A stretch of 64,000 bases of DNA from contig JAWNZC010000446.1 of the NCBI GenBank assembly GCA_035771165.1, positions 62,001 through 126,000 on the forward strand, in the 5' to 3' direction. The position numbers were made by a program, and so were the translations under genes. The stretch comes from Paragorgia papillata. Taxonomy: Eukaryota > Cnidaria > Anthozoa > Scleralcyonacea > Coralliidae. Of this stretch, positions 1 through 10,303 are shown piece after piece. Positions within the stretch are counted from its first letter, which is position 1. Every line of letters begins with the position of its first letter. The notes below the pieces were generated by a model that did not search any database, was not told where the DNA came from, and worked only from the letters and a program-made list of their open reading frames with translations.

Positions 1-721
1 CAGAGTCTCTCGTTTCCCGGGTGGGGAACGTGGGCTCTGGGAACGAGATTGGGCTATACCAACACCGCTGCCAAACGTTTGCGCATGCGTGAAATTGAAT
101 TGCTAGAGTAAACATTGCAAGAGAAGTGGGAACTAGCCGTGGCAACAACAACCAGACAGTGAAGACTAAGTAAGACTCGACTATTCATTTGTGTTCAGAA
201 TGTTACAATATTGACAAAGAAGCCAGGTAGTATGCTTGTAATTTTAACTTTTGTGTCGGACTCTCGGACCAGTCCAAATATTTCAGTCTTTTCCCGCTCT
301 TTTTTTGAGGTGCGAGCTCGGACATCGCATCGGACATATTACATTTGGAAACGTGTGTTTTAAAACATGTTTAAATATTTTCTGTTTGTCAGAATTTAAA
401 TAAATTCTATATCAAAATGATCGCTTAAATCTGCCGAATCCGACACTATAGGTTTTGTCTACTAAATATATTAGATCCGTTGTTTAATTTTCAGAAAAAC
501 GGCCTTGTTTACATTTATACTACATTAGCAAACCTTCGGCGCTTCCTGCACCGCAGCAGTTCATAAAAGACCACAGATTCTATTTGTGAAAATCTATGCA
601 ATTATGCATTGTCATTGTCATGTAGTCTTGCTAGAGTACGCACAGGCTACGCGAAGCTTTCAGAAATCAGTAGCCCGAGTGAACGCCTGCGCAGGCGTCT
701 TGTTTCCTTAAAACAAAGAAT
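1..721. other. No gene seen; possible repeat tail
   Basis: No open frame of convincing length or splice-flanked exon is visible on either strand. The first 60 bases include GGGAACG-rich sequence, and 600-715 carries a CCCGAGTGAACGC segment related to 24222. The region may be intron of the granulin gene. Confidence 0.4.
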
Positions 722-1338
722 TACATACTTTCCAAGAATTTGAATTTTGCTATAGAAAGCATGCATAAACTATAGTGTGGAACTCTGATGGAAGTAACAT
801 AAAAACAACGTGAAATTGATACAGAAAAAGCAATGAGAAAACGACTTTAACAAATCCACGAAGATATAGTGTTTACTTGTTAATTTACACTTGGGTTTAT
901 TGATGTTTTTGGAGTTAGATTAAGTCAAAATGCATGCAAAAGGCGGTAACTCGGTTTCTGACTAAGGTTAGAGTTTTCGTTGGGTTAGGTGACAATTATA
1001 AAATAATTTCCTGCGTATTTTATGCTGAGCTATCTATTAGATTCTACAATATAAACCTTATTAAATTAATTTCATATTATATATCAATGCATCCTTTTAA
1101 ACTAAGGAACACTCTTTGAAAACAATAATTATGCTTGCTGATAGACAAGTTAGGCAGCCCTTGTGTAGCGCACAAGGCGGTAACTCAGTTTCTGATTAAG
1201 GTTAGGGTTTTTGGTGGGTTAGGTGACACAAATAATTCATTATAAAATAGCATTAATACTACGCAAGGTCTGATTGGTTAATAACCGTGTAGGATCATTT
1301 ACTCCTAGGAGATATGGGCTCCCTGTTTAAATATTATA
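722..1338 (-). repeat. Granulin module, intron part only
   Basis: This matches only the right-hand intron block of the other modules (CTATAGAAAGCATGCATAAA, AAATCCACGAAGATATAGTG, TACTCCTAGGAGATATGGG). No exon lies left of it: at 666-715 there is instead a GC-richer dispersed segment (CCCGAGTGAACGC), also seen at 24222. It marks either the next damaged module or the edge of the duplicated region. Confidence 0.7.
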
Positions 1339-1604
1339 AAAAATAGGCATGCCCAGGCGTGCATGTATATCTACTGCGTTTAATGCCAATAGCTACTTGT
1401 AACAACCTTGTATTCACAGCTGAACAAGATTCTTGACAAAATTGATGGAATTGTATAGTTGTAACAATCTTGTATTCAGATCTAGAGCTGAACAAGATTT
1501 TTGACAAAATTGTCTACTGTATGCTCACAGGCCATGCTGTGTTTTAACTTTGATAAAGAACTCAGTCAACTCAGACTCTCAGAGTAAAGCCAGCAAGGCA
1601 CAGA

Positions 1605-1740
1605 AGGCTAAGTGCTAACAACTCTACTCATATATGGCATTAGTTCCAAGCCTGGACAGGTGCATGGTCACCCATTCAAATACTAACTCAATCCAAATGG
1701 GCTTTACTCCGGTCCTCAGTGGTGAGAGGCAGTGCATTAA
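1605..1740 (-). repeat. 5S-rRNA-derived SINE head, decayed
   Basis: On the minus strand the segment reads CTGCCTCTCACC, then GAGTTAGTATTTGAATGGGT, which is a decayed form of the 5S rRNA internal promoter (TTAGTACTTGGATGGGTGAC). The same order is seen in the better-preserved copies at 49275 and 50044. The SINE body and tail are not recognisable. Known 5S-headed SINEs are transcribed by RNA polymerase III and mobilised by LINEs; this copy looks long dead. Confidence 0.6.
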
Positions 1741-1945
1741 TAGACCACTATCATAATGGCCACCAGTTCAAATATTCTTTTATGTACATCTTAATGAGCC
1801 TTTCTGGCCTCGTTATGAAGCAAATATTCTTTTGAATTGCAGACTCACAAACGAGGCGAGAAAGGCTTATTAAGATGCACATAAAAGAATATTCAAATTA
1901 GTCGCTATTATGAAATTAGTCGCTATTATGAAAGTGGTCTATAGC
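1741..1945. mobile_element. Palindromic MITE, copy 1
   Basis: The ends are inverted (TAGACCACTATCATAATGG at left, CATTATGAAAGTGGTCTATA-type at right). Inner arms also pair (GAGCCTTTCTGGCCTCGTTATG against AACGAGGCGAGAAAGGC). A second copy at about 10113-10303 shares both arms. There is no coding capacity. The right end carries a small tandem duplication (TTAGTCGCTATTATGAAA). Confidence 0.7.
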
Positions 1946-2842
1946 TTGACCACTAAAGCTATGGTACTAAAAGCTATAGTCATAAAGTATGGTAGTAAAG
2001 CTTTAAGTAGGTCAATCAAATTAACATAACTATATAACAAATCACAAAATTTGACTTAATTGACTAAATAAATTTAATACAGTATTTAAATATTTTCGTT
2101 ACAACAATTTGTCAAACAATAATGCAATCTAGTTAGAAGGTAAAGAAACTCGCTTGAGATAACAAGAATCTCGAGTATTACTGCTGTAAAATTTAATAGT
2201 GAATGAAAAAGATGTCCAGCAAATTATGTCATCAAAATTATAAGAGCAAACATACATTAATTGTTCTTCAAGAATCAAGACATATGCATACATGCAGAAA
2301 AAGGTACGATAAATGTTTGCACATTCATAACATAGATTTTGCATGACATTGACAGCTGCAGTATACAATTTTACTCCATTAATACTGTATATAGACTTGC
2401 CAGTTACTGACATTTGACTATTTGTCATCTACATCGACAATATGTTATTTAATAGCATATTTCGCTCGTGGACTACCATAGGTTTTGGGCATTGTTGTTT
2501 GACCATGAAGCTAACTTTGTTTTCTTAGAAGAAGGTCATCCATTTCTATTCGGCAACGCACAGTCTTGTCAGTTTACGAAGCTCGACCAGACATGTTGGC
2601 CATATAAGTTGGCTCGTCTGAATATGAAATCGTCCACGCAACGACTCGATTAATTTGCTTTCAAAAACGTTTATCATTATTCCAACAACGTCTAGTACAT
2701 CACAATTAAGAATTGACTACGATGTAATATTTAAAACACGAGCAGGAGTGTTTTATCAGATTTAAAACCACGAGGGCGCAGCCCGAGTGTTTTAGATCTG
2801 ATAAAACACGTGATGCGAGTGTTTTGAATGGCTTCAAAAACG

Positions 2843-2995
2843 ATATAAAATTGTATGTTCATTAGTATTCTTTATATAAAATTGTATGTTCATTAGTATT
2901 CTTTATATAAAATTGTATGTTCATTAGTATTCTTTATATAAAATTGTATGTTCATTAGTATTTTTTATATAAAATTGTATCTTCATTAGTATTCT
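2843..2995. repeat. Tandem repeat, ~33-bp unit
   Basis: About 4.5 copies of a unit containing AAAATTGTATGTTCATTAGT followed by ATTCTTTATAT, with single-base changes in the last copies. It is preceded by a palindromic segment (2755-2830) with GAGTGTTTTATCAGAT-type inverted halves. Confidence 0.85.
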
Positions 2996-3328
2996 TTCTG
3001 ACGTCAAGAAGTTTTATCAGGTATAAAACCACAGACATGGTACTGATTTCCTTTGTGTTTTCCTCATGAATTATTAATGAGTTTTTTAATCATACTTGTG
3101 AAATTCATGAATAATTAATGAGGTTAAGAAGCAATCAAAACCTAGCATTCAAGTCACATGTATACGTCTGTAAATCCCAATAAAGATCATCTTTTGGATA
3201 AAGTGATCTGTATCAAAAGTTAAGAATACTAATTAGCCTTCTTGGTGATCTTTATCAAAAGTTCATAATCAAATGAATACTAATTATCTTCATTCTATTG
3301 TTTCATTTCACAAGTACGATAAAGCATT

Positions 3329-3408
3329 CGCGTCCGATCTGTATGGGGATTTACTTCGGCTCGCCTGCGGCTCGCCTTGTAAATCCCCATACAGATCGGT
3401 CGCTCATG
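3329..3408. repeat. Long inverted repeat (hairpin)
   Basis: CCGATCTGTATGGGGATTTA is mirrored by TAAATCCCCATACAGATCGG across a GC-rich spacer (CTCGCCTGCGGCTCGCC). The arms match perfectly for about 21 bp. It looks like a MITE core or short foldback. Confidence 0.7.
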
Positions 3409-3651
3409 CTTTATCTATTACTTAAAATACTTACTAAATTTGTAAAAACTTCCTCTTGTTGAACATCCCTGCTGTCAACAATGACTTATGAAATACTTGG
3501 TGTACAGTAGTTATTTTTGCTTCGGTGGTCTGTCGTGAGTCAATCGTTTTATTCTATGTTTTGATTGGCTCCGAAGGCATTCTTTTGTTAACTTACCTTA
3601 CCTTACAACGGACGACAGCAATGTATCTACTCGCGCATGCGCAGTAGATAC

Positions 3652-5060
3652 AAAAAACAATAAATAAACTAAGAAAGACTGTAAAACAATAATTGTGATA
3701 GACAAGACATATCAATTTTTGTGATCATTTAAATGTTATGCACTTTTTGTATCTTAAATCCAAATTGGCTTTAAAGATACTATTAATTTTAAAAAAAAAA
3801 CAATTAAAAGATTGTAAAAAATGTTGTTATTTACCTCAGTGGCGGGTTTTTTCTGGAAGATTTTTGAAATCTTCGAACCTAGAATGCATGTTCCTGCCGC
3901 AACGTCACATTTGTAACCATGAGGGCAGCAATGCAGACGATCCGAACAGCAAACGGCATTTGGTAAAGGACAACAACCGAATCTACCACTCGCTAATTGA
4001 CAACAAGTGTTTCCACTAGGACATTCTGTTCCATCTGGGCAGAGGACGTTACTTTGTCGGTTAATCTACAAAAAGATAATTAGATTATTTCTATAAAAAA
4101 TGTATTTAAATAGATATACATATTAACATAAATGAAACAAAACTGCATATAGACAAAGAGAGTAGAGATGAGAAGTTATTGAGTTTGAGCATCAATAGCA
4201 AAATTTTAAATTTTTGGCATAAATTAAGCTAAAATATTTAATTTAAGAAAAATATGACTTATTCTTGGTAGGTAAAAACTTACTTACCATTCTGACTAGT
4301 AAAATTTTCATATTAAGTAATATTTTTCTTTAATTAAAAAATTACAGTACTTTCCTTAAAACAAAGAATTATATACTTTCCAAGAATTTGAATTTTGCTA
4401 TAGAAAGCATGCATAAACTATAGTGTGGAACTCTGATGGAAGTAACAAAAAAAAAGAAGTGAAATTGATACAGAAAAAGCAATGAGAAAACGACTTTAAC
4501 AAATCCACGAAGATATAGTGTTTACTTGTTAATTTACACTTGGGTTTATTGATGTTTTTGGAGTTAGATTAAGTCAAAATGCATGCAATAGGCGGTAACT
4601 CGGTTTCTGACTAGAGTTTTCGTTGGGTTAGGTGGCAATTATAAAATAACATTTATACTACGCATGCTCTGATTGGTTAATAATCGTGTAGGATCATTTA
4701 CTCCTAGGAGATATGGGCCCCCTGTTTAAATATTATAAAAAAGCAAATGAAAATAAATAAATAATAGAAGACAATCCTCCATCCCAATATAGTTTCACAG
4801 AATTGCACCTCTATCTATCTATTTTCTTTTATCTAAATAGCATTTGCTTTATATTAACGCTTTTCTTCATTCACGCACGCAACATCCCGCGTGTTTGAAT
4901 CGCAGCATCCTGCACGGAAAACCGTTTACTGTTTCTTTAGTAAAAATAAAATTTTTACTGTCAGCATCATTTTTGTTGATCAGACTAAATTAGTCACCCT
5001 GACTGCTGATGGTACATTTGGAAACAGAGACATCGACTTGGTAACGACCGTTTACGAAAC
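3652..5060 (-). repeat. Granulin intron-exon module, copy 3
   Basis: The unit surrounding granulin exon C. Its left block (3652-3834) is a different version from copies 1 and 2 but matches 7186-7433. Its right block (4067-4965) matches the others through CTATAGAAAGCATGC and CTCCTAGGAGATATGGG. It then runs into a segment (4880-5060) that reappears at 12770-12860 (GGAAACAGAGACATCGA). Confidence 0.75.
3835..4065 (-). CDS. Progranulin-like gene, granulin exon C
   Basis: A 231-nt phase-0 exon (77 codons) is one codon shorter than exons A and B because of a shorter loop between the first two cysteines (CPDGTEC). It encodes a complete granulin with the CCSDRLHCCPHGYKC core and all 12 cysteines. Acceptor (GTAG/ATTAACCGA) and donor (GAG|GTAAAT) match the other modules. 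It is the last granulin exon visible in the direction of transcription. No terminator exon, stop codon or poly(A) signal that clearly belongs to this gene was found in 1-3834, so the gene probably continues past the left edge of the window. Confidence 0.87.
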
Positions 5061-5184
5061 TAAAAATTGTTTTGGCGCGCCGTCTCTTAATTAGGGCTGT
5101 TTGCCATTACGTCCGCTTTGCCCGCGCGGGCGGAGCGTGCATTGTTCAGTTCGCTTTGGGAGTTAAAAATTTCCAACTTTCAAA

Positions 5185-5828
5185 GCCCGATCCGCCTGGG
5201 CATAGCGCACGTAATGGAAAGCGGCCTTTACCGAACTGCGTGCATAGTCAGTAAGAACTTGAACGCAAGTAATGCAATCATGCTCTTTTTGCTAATCACA
5301 AATGATGTAATTTTTTCTTCTTTTGATGCATATCTATCTATAGTAACATTTTGTTATTGCCTAAAGTCGAGGTGACATGTGATCAGCATGGCAGAAAATG
5401 AATAAGACCGTGGATGCGAGGTTGAATTTTGACTCGAAAAAGCGTTGCCATTTGGCAACTTTTAATTTTACTCTGCATGTCTAACGTCAGACGATATCAT
5501 TCGTCATGTGAAGACCTCGCGGTAAAGCTTATTTCTATAAAAAAAATTATTTAAATAGATATACATAAATGATACAAAAATGCATATATAGTTTGAGCAC
5601 CAATAGCAAAATTCTAAATTCTCGACATATATTAAGCTAAATTATTTAATTTAAGGAAAATATGACTTATTCTTAGGTAAAAACTTACTTACCATTCTGA
5701 CTAGTAAATTTTTCATTTTAAGTAATATTTTCTTAAAAGTAACAATAATTTTCTTAAAATAAAGAATTATACACTTTCCAAGAATTTGAATTTTGCTATA
5801 GAAAGCATGCATAAACTACAGTGTAGAA
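5185..5828 (-). repeat. Granulin module with the exon deleted
   Basis: The left block (5185-5528, ending CCTCGCGGTAAAGCTT) is joined directly to the right block (ATTTCTATAAAAAA, 5532 onward). In copies 1 and 2 these blocks are separated by about 450 bp containing the granulin exon and its splice sites. The right block is cut at about 5828 by a different dispersed repeat. It is an exonless fossil module. Confidence 0.75.
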
Positions 5829-5990
5829 ATCCAGGGGCGGATCCAGGAATTTTTCAGAGTACGTCAAAACCCGGAAATATTATTTCTAGGGGGTGCGGGG
5901 GCATGCCCCCCCGGAAAAAAATTAAAATTTGGTTCCCTGAAATGGCATTTCTTGCATTCTGGCAAGACTATTTAGCAAAATCTTACAGTT
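5828..5990 (+). repeat. Dispersed repeat, copy 1 (GGGGCGGATCCAGGA family)
   Basis: Starts AGGGGCGGATCCAGGA and continues through GGGGGTGCGGGGGCATGCCC and GGCATTTCTTGCATTCTGG. Related pieces occur at 15750-15815, 25300-25385, 30740-30835 and 62630-62760. It interrupts the right block of a granulin module. The family is non-coding and possibly the end of a larger DNA transposon. Confidence 0.6.
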
Positions 5991-6199
5991 TTAACTTGTG
6001 TTTTTTATACAACATTTTACGATTTTTTAAGGACTTGTGCTTTTGTATTGTTTTATCATTATTGGAGAGAACTTTTTAGGACTGTTTTGGTCCATGTCAG
6101 AGCTCATCAGCATGCCTATGAATCACTGTTGTACAGTGAATCCAACATGGACAGCCAAGGCTCCAACATATTTTGTAAGGTCAATTGCAGCCACTTGCT

Positions 6200-6540
6200 G
6201 CAATCCCGGAGCTGCCAAGCTGTCTGGTTTTGGGGCACCAGATACTAGCCTTAACACATACTAGCCAGACACTGTCTGATTAGAAGAAGCATTATGAATA
6301 GACCATAATTATAGGACATTTCATGGGCATAGAAGAGCTTATCTCTCTACATCGTCCTAGTCATATTAATTCTTAACTACTTAATACTTTACCCCTATCT
6401 ACCTTGAGCTGTCTGGTTTTGAGGCACCAGATACTGTCTGATTAGAAGAAGAATTATGAATAGACCATATAGGACATTTTGTGGACATAGAGGAGCTCAC
6501 CTCTACATCATTCCAAGTCATACTCATACATACTAACTAG
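6200..6540 (+). repeat. Two-copy tandem duplication (~190 bp)
   Basis: AGCTGTCTGGTTTT(G)GGCACCAGATACT, GTCTGATTAGAAGAAG and TGAATAGACCATA each occur twice in the same order, first from about 6220 and again from about 6407. No coding potential is seen. Confidence 0.7.
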
Positions 6541-6952
6541 TAACTACCAAGTACTTTTTTTTCTCTTTTTCCCCCCAGAAATATATATATATATAGTTTA
6601 TACTGTATATATAAATACTTTATTTCATTGCAAGATAATATAGAGATAGTACAAATAGATATGAAAGAAGAAAATAATAATTTACAATGATGGGGAATCT
6701 ACAAGAAAGCAAAATTCAAAATTTGCTTGTTTGGTGTATACATTAATAATTAACAAACTATGGACAATATATACCCCCTCGAGCACACTACACAACATCT
6801 TAATTATCGATGTTGCATAATAAGCCCAAGAAGGTATTTACTGTCATATTAACATAATATAACATTGTTGGTATAGAGAAGAGATGAATATGCTTGCTCG
6901 GATATAGCCTAGAAAATTGTTTTGTTTAAAGTACATTTTACTATTTCACATA

Positions 6953-6954
<2 letters not shown>

Positions 6955-7000
<46 letters not shown>
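6955..7000. repeat. (TA)n microsatellite
   Basis: An uninterrupted TA run of about 22 units after ACTATATA. Confidence 0.95.
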
Positions 7001-7004
<4 letters not shown>

Positions 7005-7433
7005 ATGAAATAATATATAAACCTAATTGCTGCCTTTTTTTAATAAATTAATTTTGTTTACATTTTTCTTTAAATTGGAAAAATGATTTACATTCTGTTG
7101 CTATTGATCTAAAATTGCTAAATATTAACTGTTTAAATATTATAAAAAAATATTAACTGAAATATAAATATTAACTGTTTAAATATTATAAAAAAAACAA
7201 TAAATAAACTAAGAACGACTCTAAAACAATAATTATGGTGATAGACTGACTTATCACCATAATCACCATACGCTAAGAATACGCTAAAAATTGATATGTC
7301 TTTATCAATTTTTGTGATCATTTAAATTTTATGCACTTTTTGTATCTTAAATCCAAATTGGCTTTTAAGATACTATTAATTTTCAAGAAAATAAAAAAAC
7401 AATTAAAAGATTGTAAAAAATGTTGTTATTTAC

Positions 7434-7492
7434 CTCAGTGGCGGTTTTTTTCTGGAAGATCTTTGAAATTTCCGAACCTTTATTGCATGTTA
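7434..7492 (-). pseudogene. Truncated granulin exon remnant
   Basis: Only the last ~19 codons of a granulin exon are present: the linker after the final cysteine ([15 protein letters not shown]) and an intact GAG|GTAAAT donor. Homology stops abruptly at about 7492, where the sequence switches to the intergenic part of the next module (TGCATGCATA then GTCAGTAAGAAC). The acceptor and all granulin cysteines are missing. It cannot be spliced as a normal exon and is read as the scar of a deletion or unequal recombination between modules. Confidence 0.8.
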
Positions 7493-7494
7493 CT

Positions 7495-8938
7495 TAACTG
7501 CATGCATATAGTCAGTAAGAACTTGAACGCAAGTAATGCAATCATACTCTTTTTGCTAATCACAAATGATGTAATTTTTTCCCTTATTTTGATGAATGTC
7601 TATAGATAATAACATTTTATTATGGACATCAATCGAGTTGACACGTGACCAGCAAAAAGCCTTAAAGGCGAGGTTAGATTTGACGACAAAGCGTTGCCGT
7701 TTGGCAACTTTTTAATTTTATTCTGTCTAACGTCAGACGATTTCATTCGTCATATGAAGACCTCGTGGCAAAGCTAAGAGTAAAAGGTTAAAATGTATGT
7801 CCACTAATAGTTCCCAATTCATGGCAACACTCTTGAGCCCAGAACTTGGGCCCATGGTATAATTGGTAAATATATATGAATACATTTTTTTAAGATACTA
7901 GCTATTAATATGCAAGAAAAATAAGAAAGTATATTAAAAGTTGTTGATATTTACTTCTGTGGCGGGTTTTTTCAGGTAGACCTTTGAAATCTCCGAACCT
8001 CTAGTGCATATTTCTCCTCCCGAAGCACATGTGTAACCGTTAGGGCAGCAATGCACATGATCCGAACAGCAAACGGCATTTGGTAAAGGACAACAACCCC
8101 ATTGACCACTCTCTAATTTACAACAAGTGTTTCCATCAGGACATTCTGACTGTCCACCTCGGCAGATGACGCTACCTTCTCGGTTAATCTACAAAAAAAT
8201 AGATTATTTCTATAAATATATTTAAATAGATATACATAAATGGTGCAAAACTGCATATAGAGAAAGAGAGTAGAGATAAGAAGTTATTGAGTTTGAGCAT
8301 CAATAGCAAAATTCTATTAAATAAATTAAAATACCTTTTTTTAGAAAAATATGACTTATTCTTAGTAGGTAAAATTCTAGTAAAATTCTTATATTCAGTA
8401 ATCTTTGTTAAAAGTACCTATTATTTCCTTAAAATAAAGAACTATATACTTTCCAAGAAATTGAAATTTGCTATAGAAAGCATGCATAAACTATAGTGTG
8501 GAAATCTGATGGAAGTAAGAAAAGAAGAACGTGAAATTGATACTGAAAAAGCAATGAGAAAACGACTTTAACAAATCCACGAAGATAGTGTTTACTTGTT
8601 AATTTACACTTGGGTTTATTGATGTTTTTGGATTTAGGTTTAGTCAAAATGTTTCTGACTAAGGTTAGGGTTTTCGTTGGGTTAGAATAACATTTTACAT
8701 TTATACTACGCAAACTCTGATTGGTTAATAAACGTGTAGGATAATTTATTTACTCCTAGGAGATATGGGCTCCCTGTTTAAAAATTATAAAAAAACACCA
8801 AATGAAAATAAATAAATAATAGAAGAAATCCTGCACATAAAATTTCCAGCCGAAAATAGCTTCGCACGCAGAACTGCAACTTTTCCATTTTCTTTTATCT
8901 AAATAGCATTTGCTTTATATTAACGCTTTTCTTCATTA
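7495..8938 (-). repeat. Granulin intron-exon module, copy 2
   Basis: The unit surrounding granulin exon B has the same order of blocks as copy 1: left intron block, exon, then right block with GATTATTTCTATA, CTATAGAAAGCATGC and TACTCCTAGGAGATA. The order is collinear with copy 1 and differs only by point changes and small indels. Confidence 0.8.
7955..8188 (-). CDS. Progranulin-like gene, granulin exon B
   Basis: A 234-nt phase-0 exon (78 codons) has the same acceptor context as exon A (GTAG followed by ATTAACCGA) and a GAA|GTAAAT donor. It encodes a full 12-cysteine granulin with the [19 protein letters not shown] core and a GQWGCC variant of the fourth loop. It differs from exon A mainly before the first CPDG and after the HCCP block ([10 protein letters not shown]). 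The reading frame is open throughout and all cysteines are kept, so the differences look like diversification under constraint rather than decay. It is separated from exon A by about 9.8 kb filled mostly with repeats. It should encode another granulin module of the same secreted precursor. Confidence 0.87.
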
Positions 8939-8989
8939 AGCTTTTTCCTTTGCCGTGTTTGTTGTCGAATGAAGCAAGCTCAAAACGGG

Positions 8990-10112
8990 CAATTAAAACA
9001 TCTACCCGAACACGAAGAAACTCAAGAAACATACAAATACAACATAAAACCATTCAGAATTATCCTTTAAAAAGAAACCTGTAAATATGTTCAGTTTAGT
9101 TGCACTTTTTGCTTATCGACAAGGGTTTTTGGCTTTCAAAATGTTTGTCAACGCTCAACTCGTTTTTTTGTTTTTTTTGTAAATTTGGTCCCATGCCCTT
9201 TTTAGTCTCATAAGACACGGCTAGCCAAAAGCTGGCCTGTAATTGGTCAATTTCGCGGCTCAGACTTAACAAGATCTAGATGGCGCCTGATGGCGTGTAT
9301 TTGGGCCATTTTGTGTGCAATTTGTCTGCGTTGACCAGAAAATCGCGGGCGTATTTGTTCTTTATTGACATTTTATTTATGTGAAAGTCAAAATACGATT
9401 TTAATAGCGAGTTCTCTGATGTTTTCTTCGTTTTTAATATGCCGTCGAAGCTTGTCGATCCAGCGATTTGCTGTTCAAATTGGTGTTTTTGGTTGAAGCT
9501 GAAAAGGTTCGTAATCGGAAGCGGAAGTACGGCATTTTACGAAGATGATTTTCTTTTATCTCAAGATAAGTTCAAGATAAGTTCATATATACTTATATGT
9601 TCCCAAAATATGCTTTAATGCATATTCATTTCAAAGCTTTTCTTGCGAACACGAGTTGATCGAATTACTCTGTTTTCAACGAAAACAGCAATTAACTCTC
9701 CTCTATGACGAAGGATAGCAAAAAATCTAGCCGTTCGCATCACTTTTAAAATAGCTTTAAGACAGTTTATGTTTATTCATCTGTTTTCCTGAATCAAAAT
9801 TATCTTTCGGAAAAATGCGTAGGTCGGCGGAAGCAGAATACGGCAACTTTTGAAGACGTTTTGACCATTATTTCTACATCTTTTTCCAACTATGTGATTT
9901 TATCACACATCAAGCTTATTGTGTAGTTCTGGGGGAACGTCATTTTCAGTCGTTGACTGTGCGCCAGGTGGATTAATTCGACATTGAATATAACATTTTG
10001 TTTATTTCCTTTTCAATTATATTACAGAAGGGAATGTGTCCTGAGCGTTTTGCACGAACCCACGCGAAATCCACGCACTCTTGTCGCGCATTTGCAGACA
10101 AATTTCCCACCT
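8990..10112. other. No gene recognised
   Basis: This stretch follows granulin module copy 2. Scattered short open frames exist but none has splice sites or family motifs. It probably belongs to the large intron between granulin exons A and B. Confidence 0.4.
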
Positions 10113-10303
10113 GTAACCACTTTCATAATAGCCACCTCTTTAAATATTCCTTTATGTGCATCTAAATGAGCCTTTCTCGACTCGTTATGAAGCAAAGATC
10201 GATTCTTTGTAATTGCAGACACACATACGAGGCTAGAAAGGCTTATTAAAATGCACATAAAAGAATATTAAAATCAGACGCTATTATGAAAGTGGTCTAT
10301 AGA
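10113..10303. mobile_element. Palindromic MITE, copy 2
   Basis: Same family as 1741-1945: CCACTTTCATAATAGCCACC at the left, GAGCCTTTCTCGACTCGTTATG in the first inner arm, CGAGGCTAGAAAGGCTTATT in the second arm, and CTATTATGAAAGTGGTCTAT at the right. The left terminus is slightly eroded. Confidence 0.7.
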
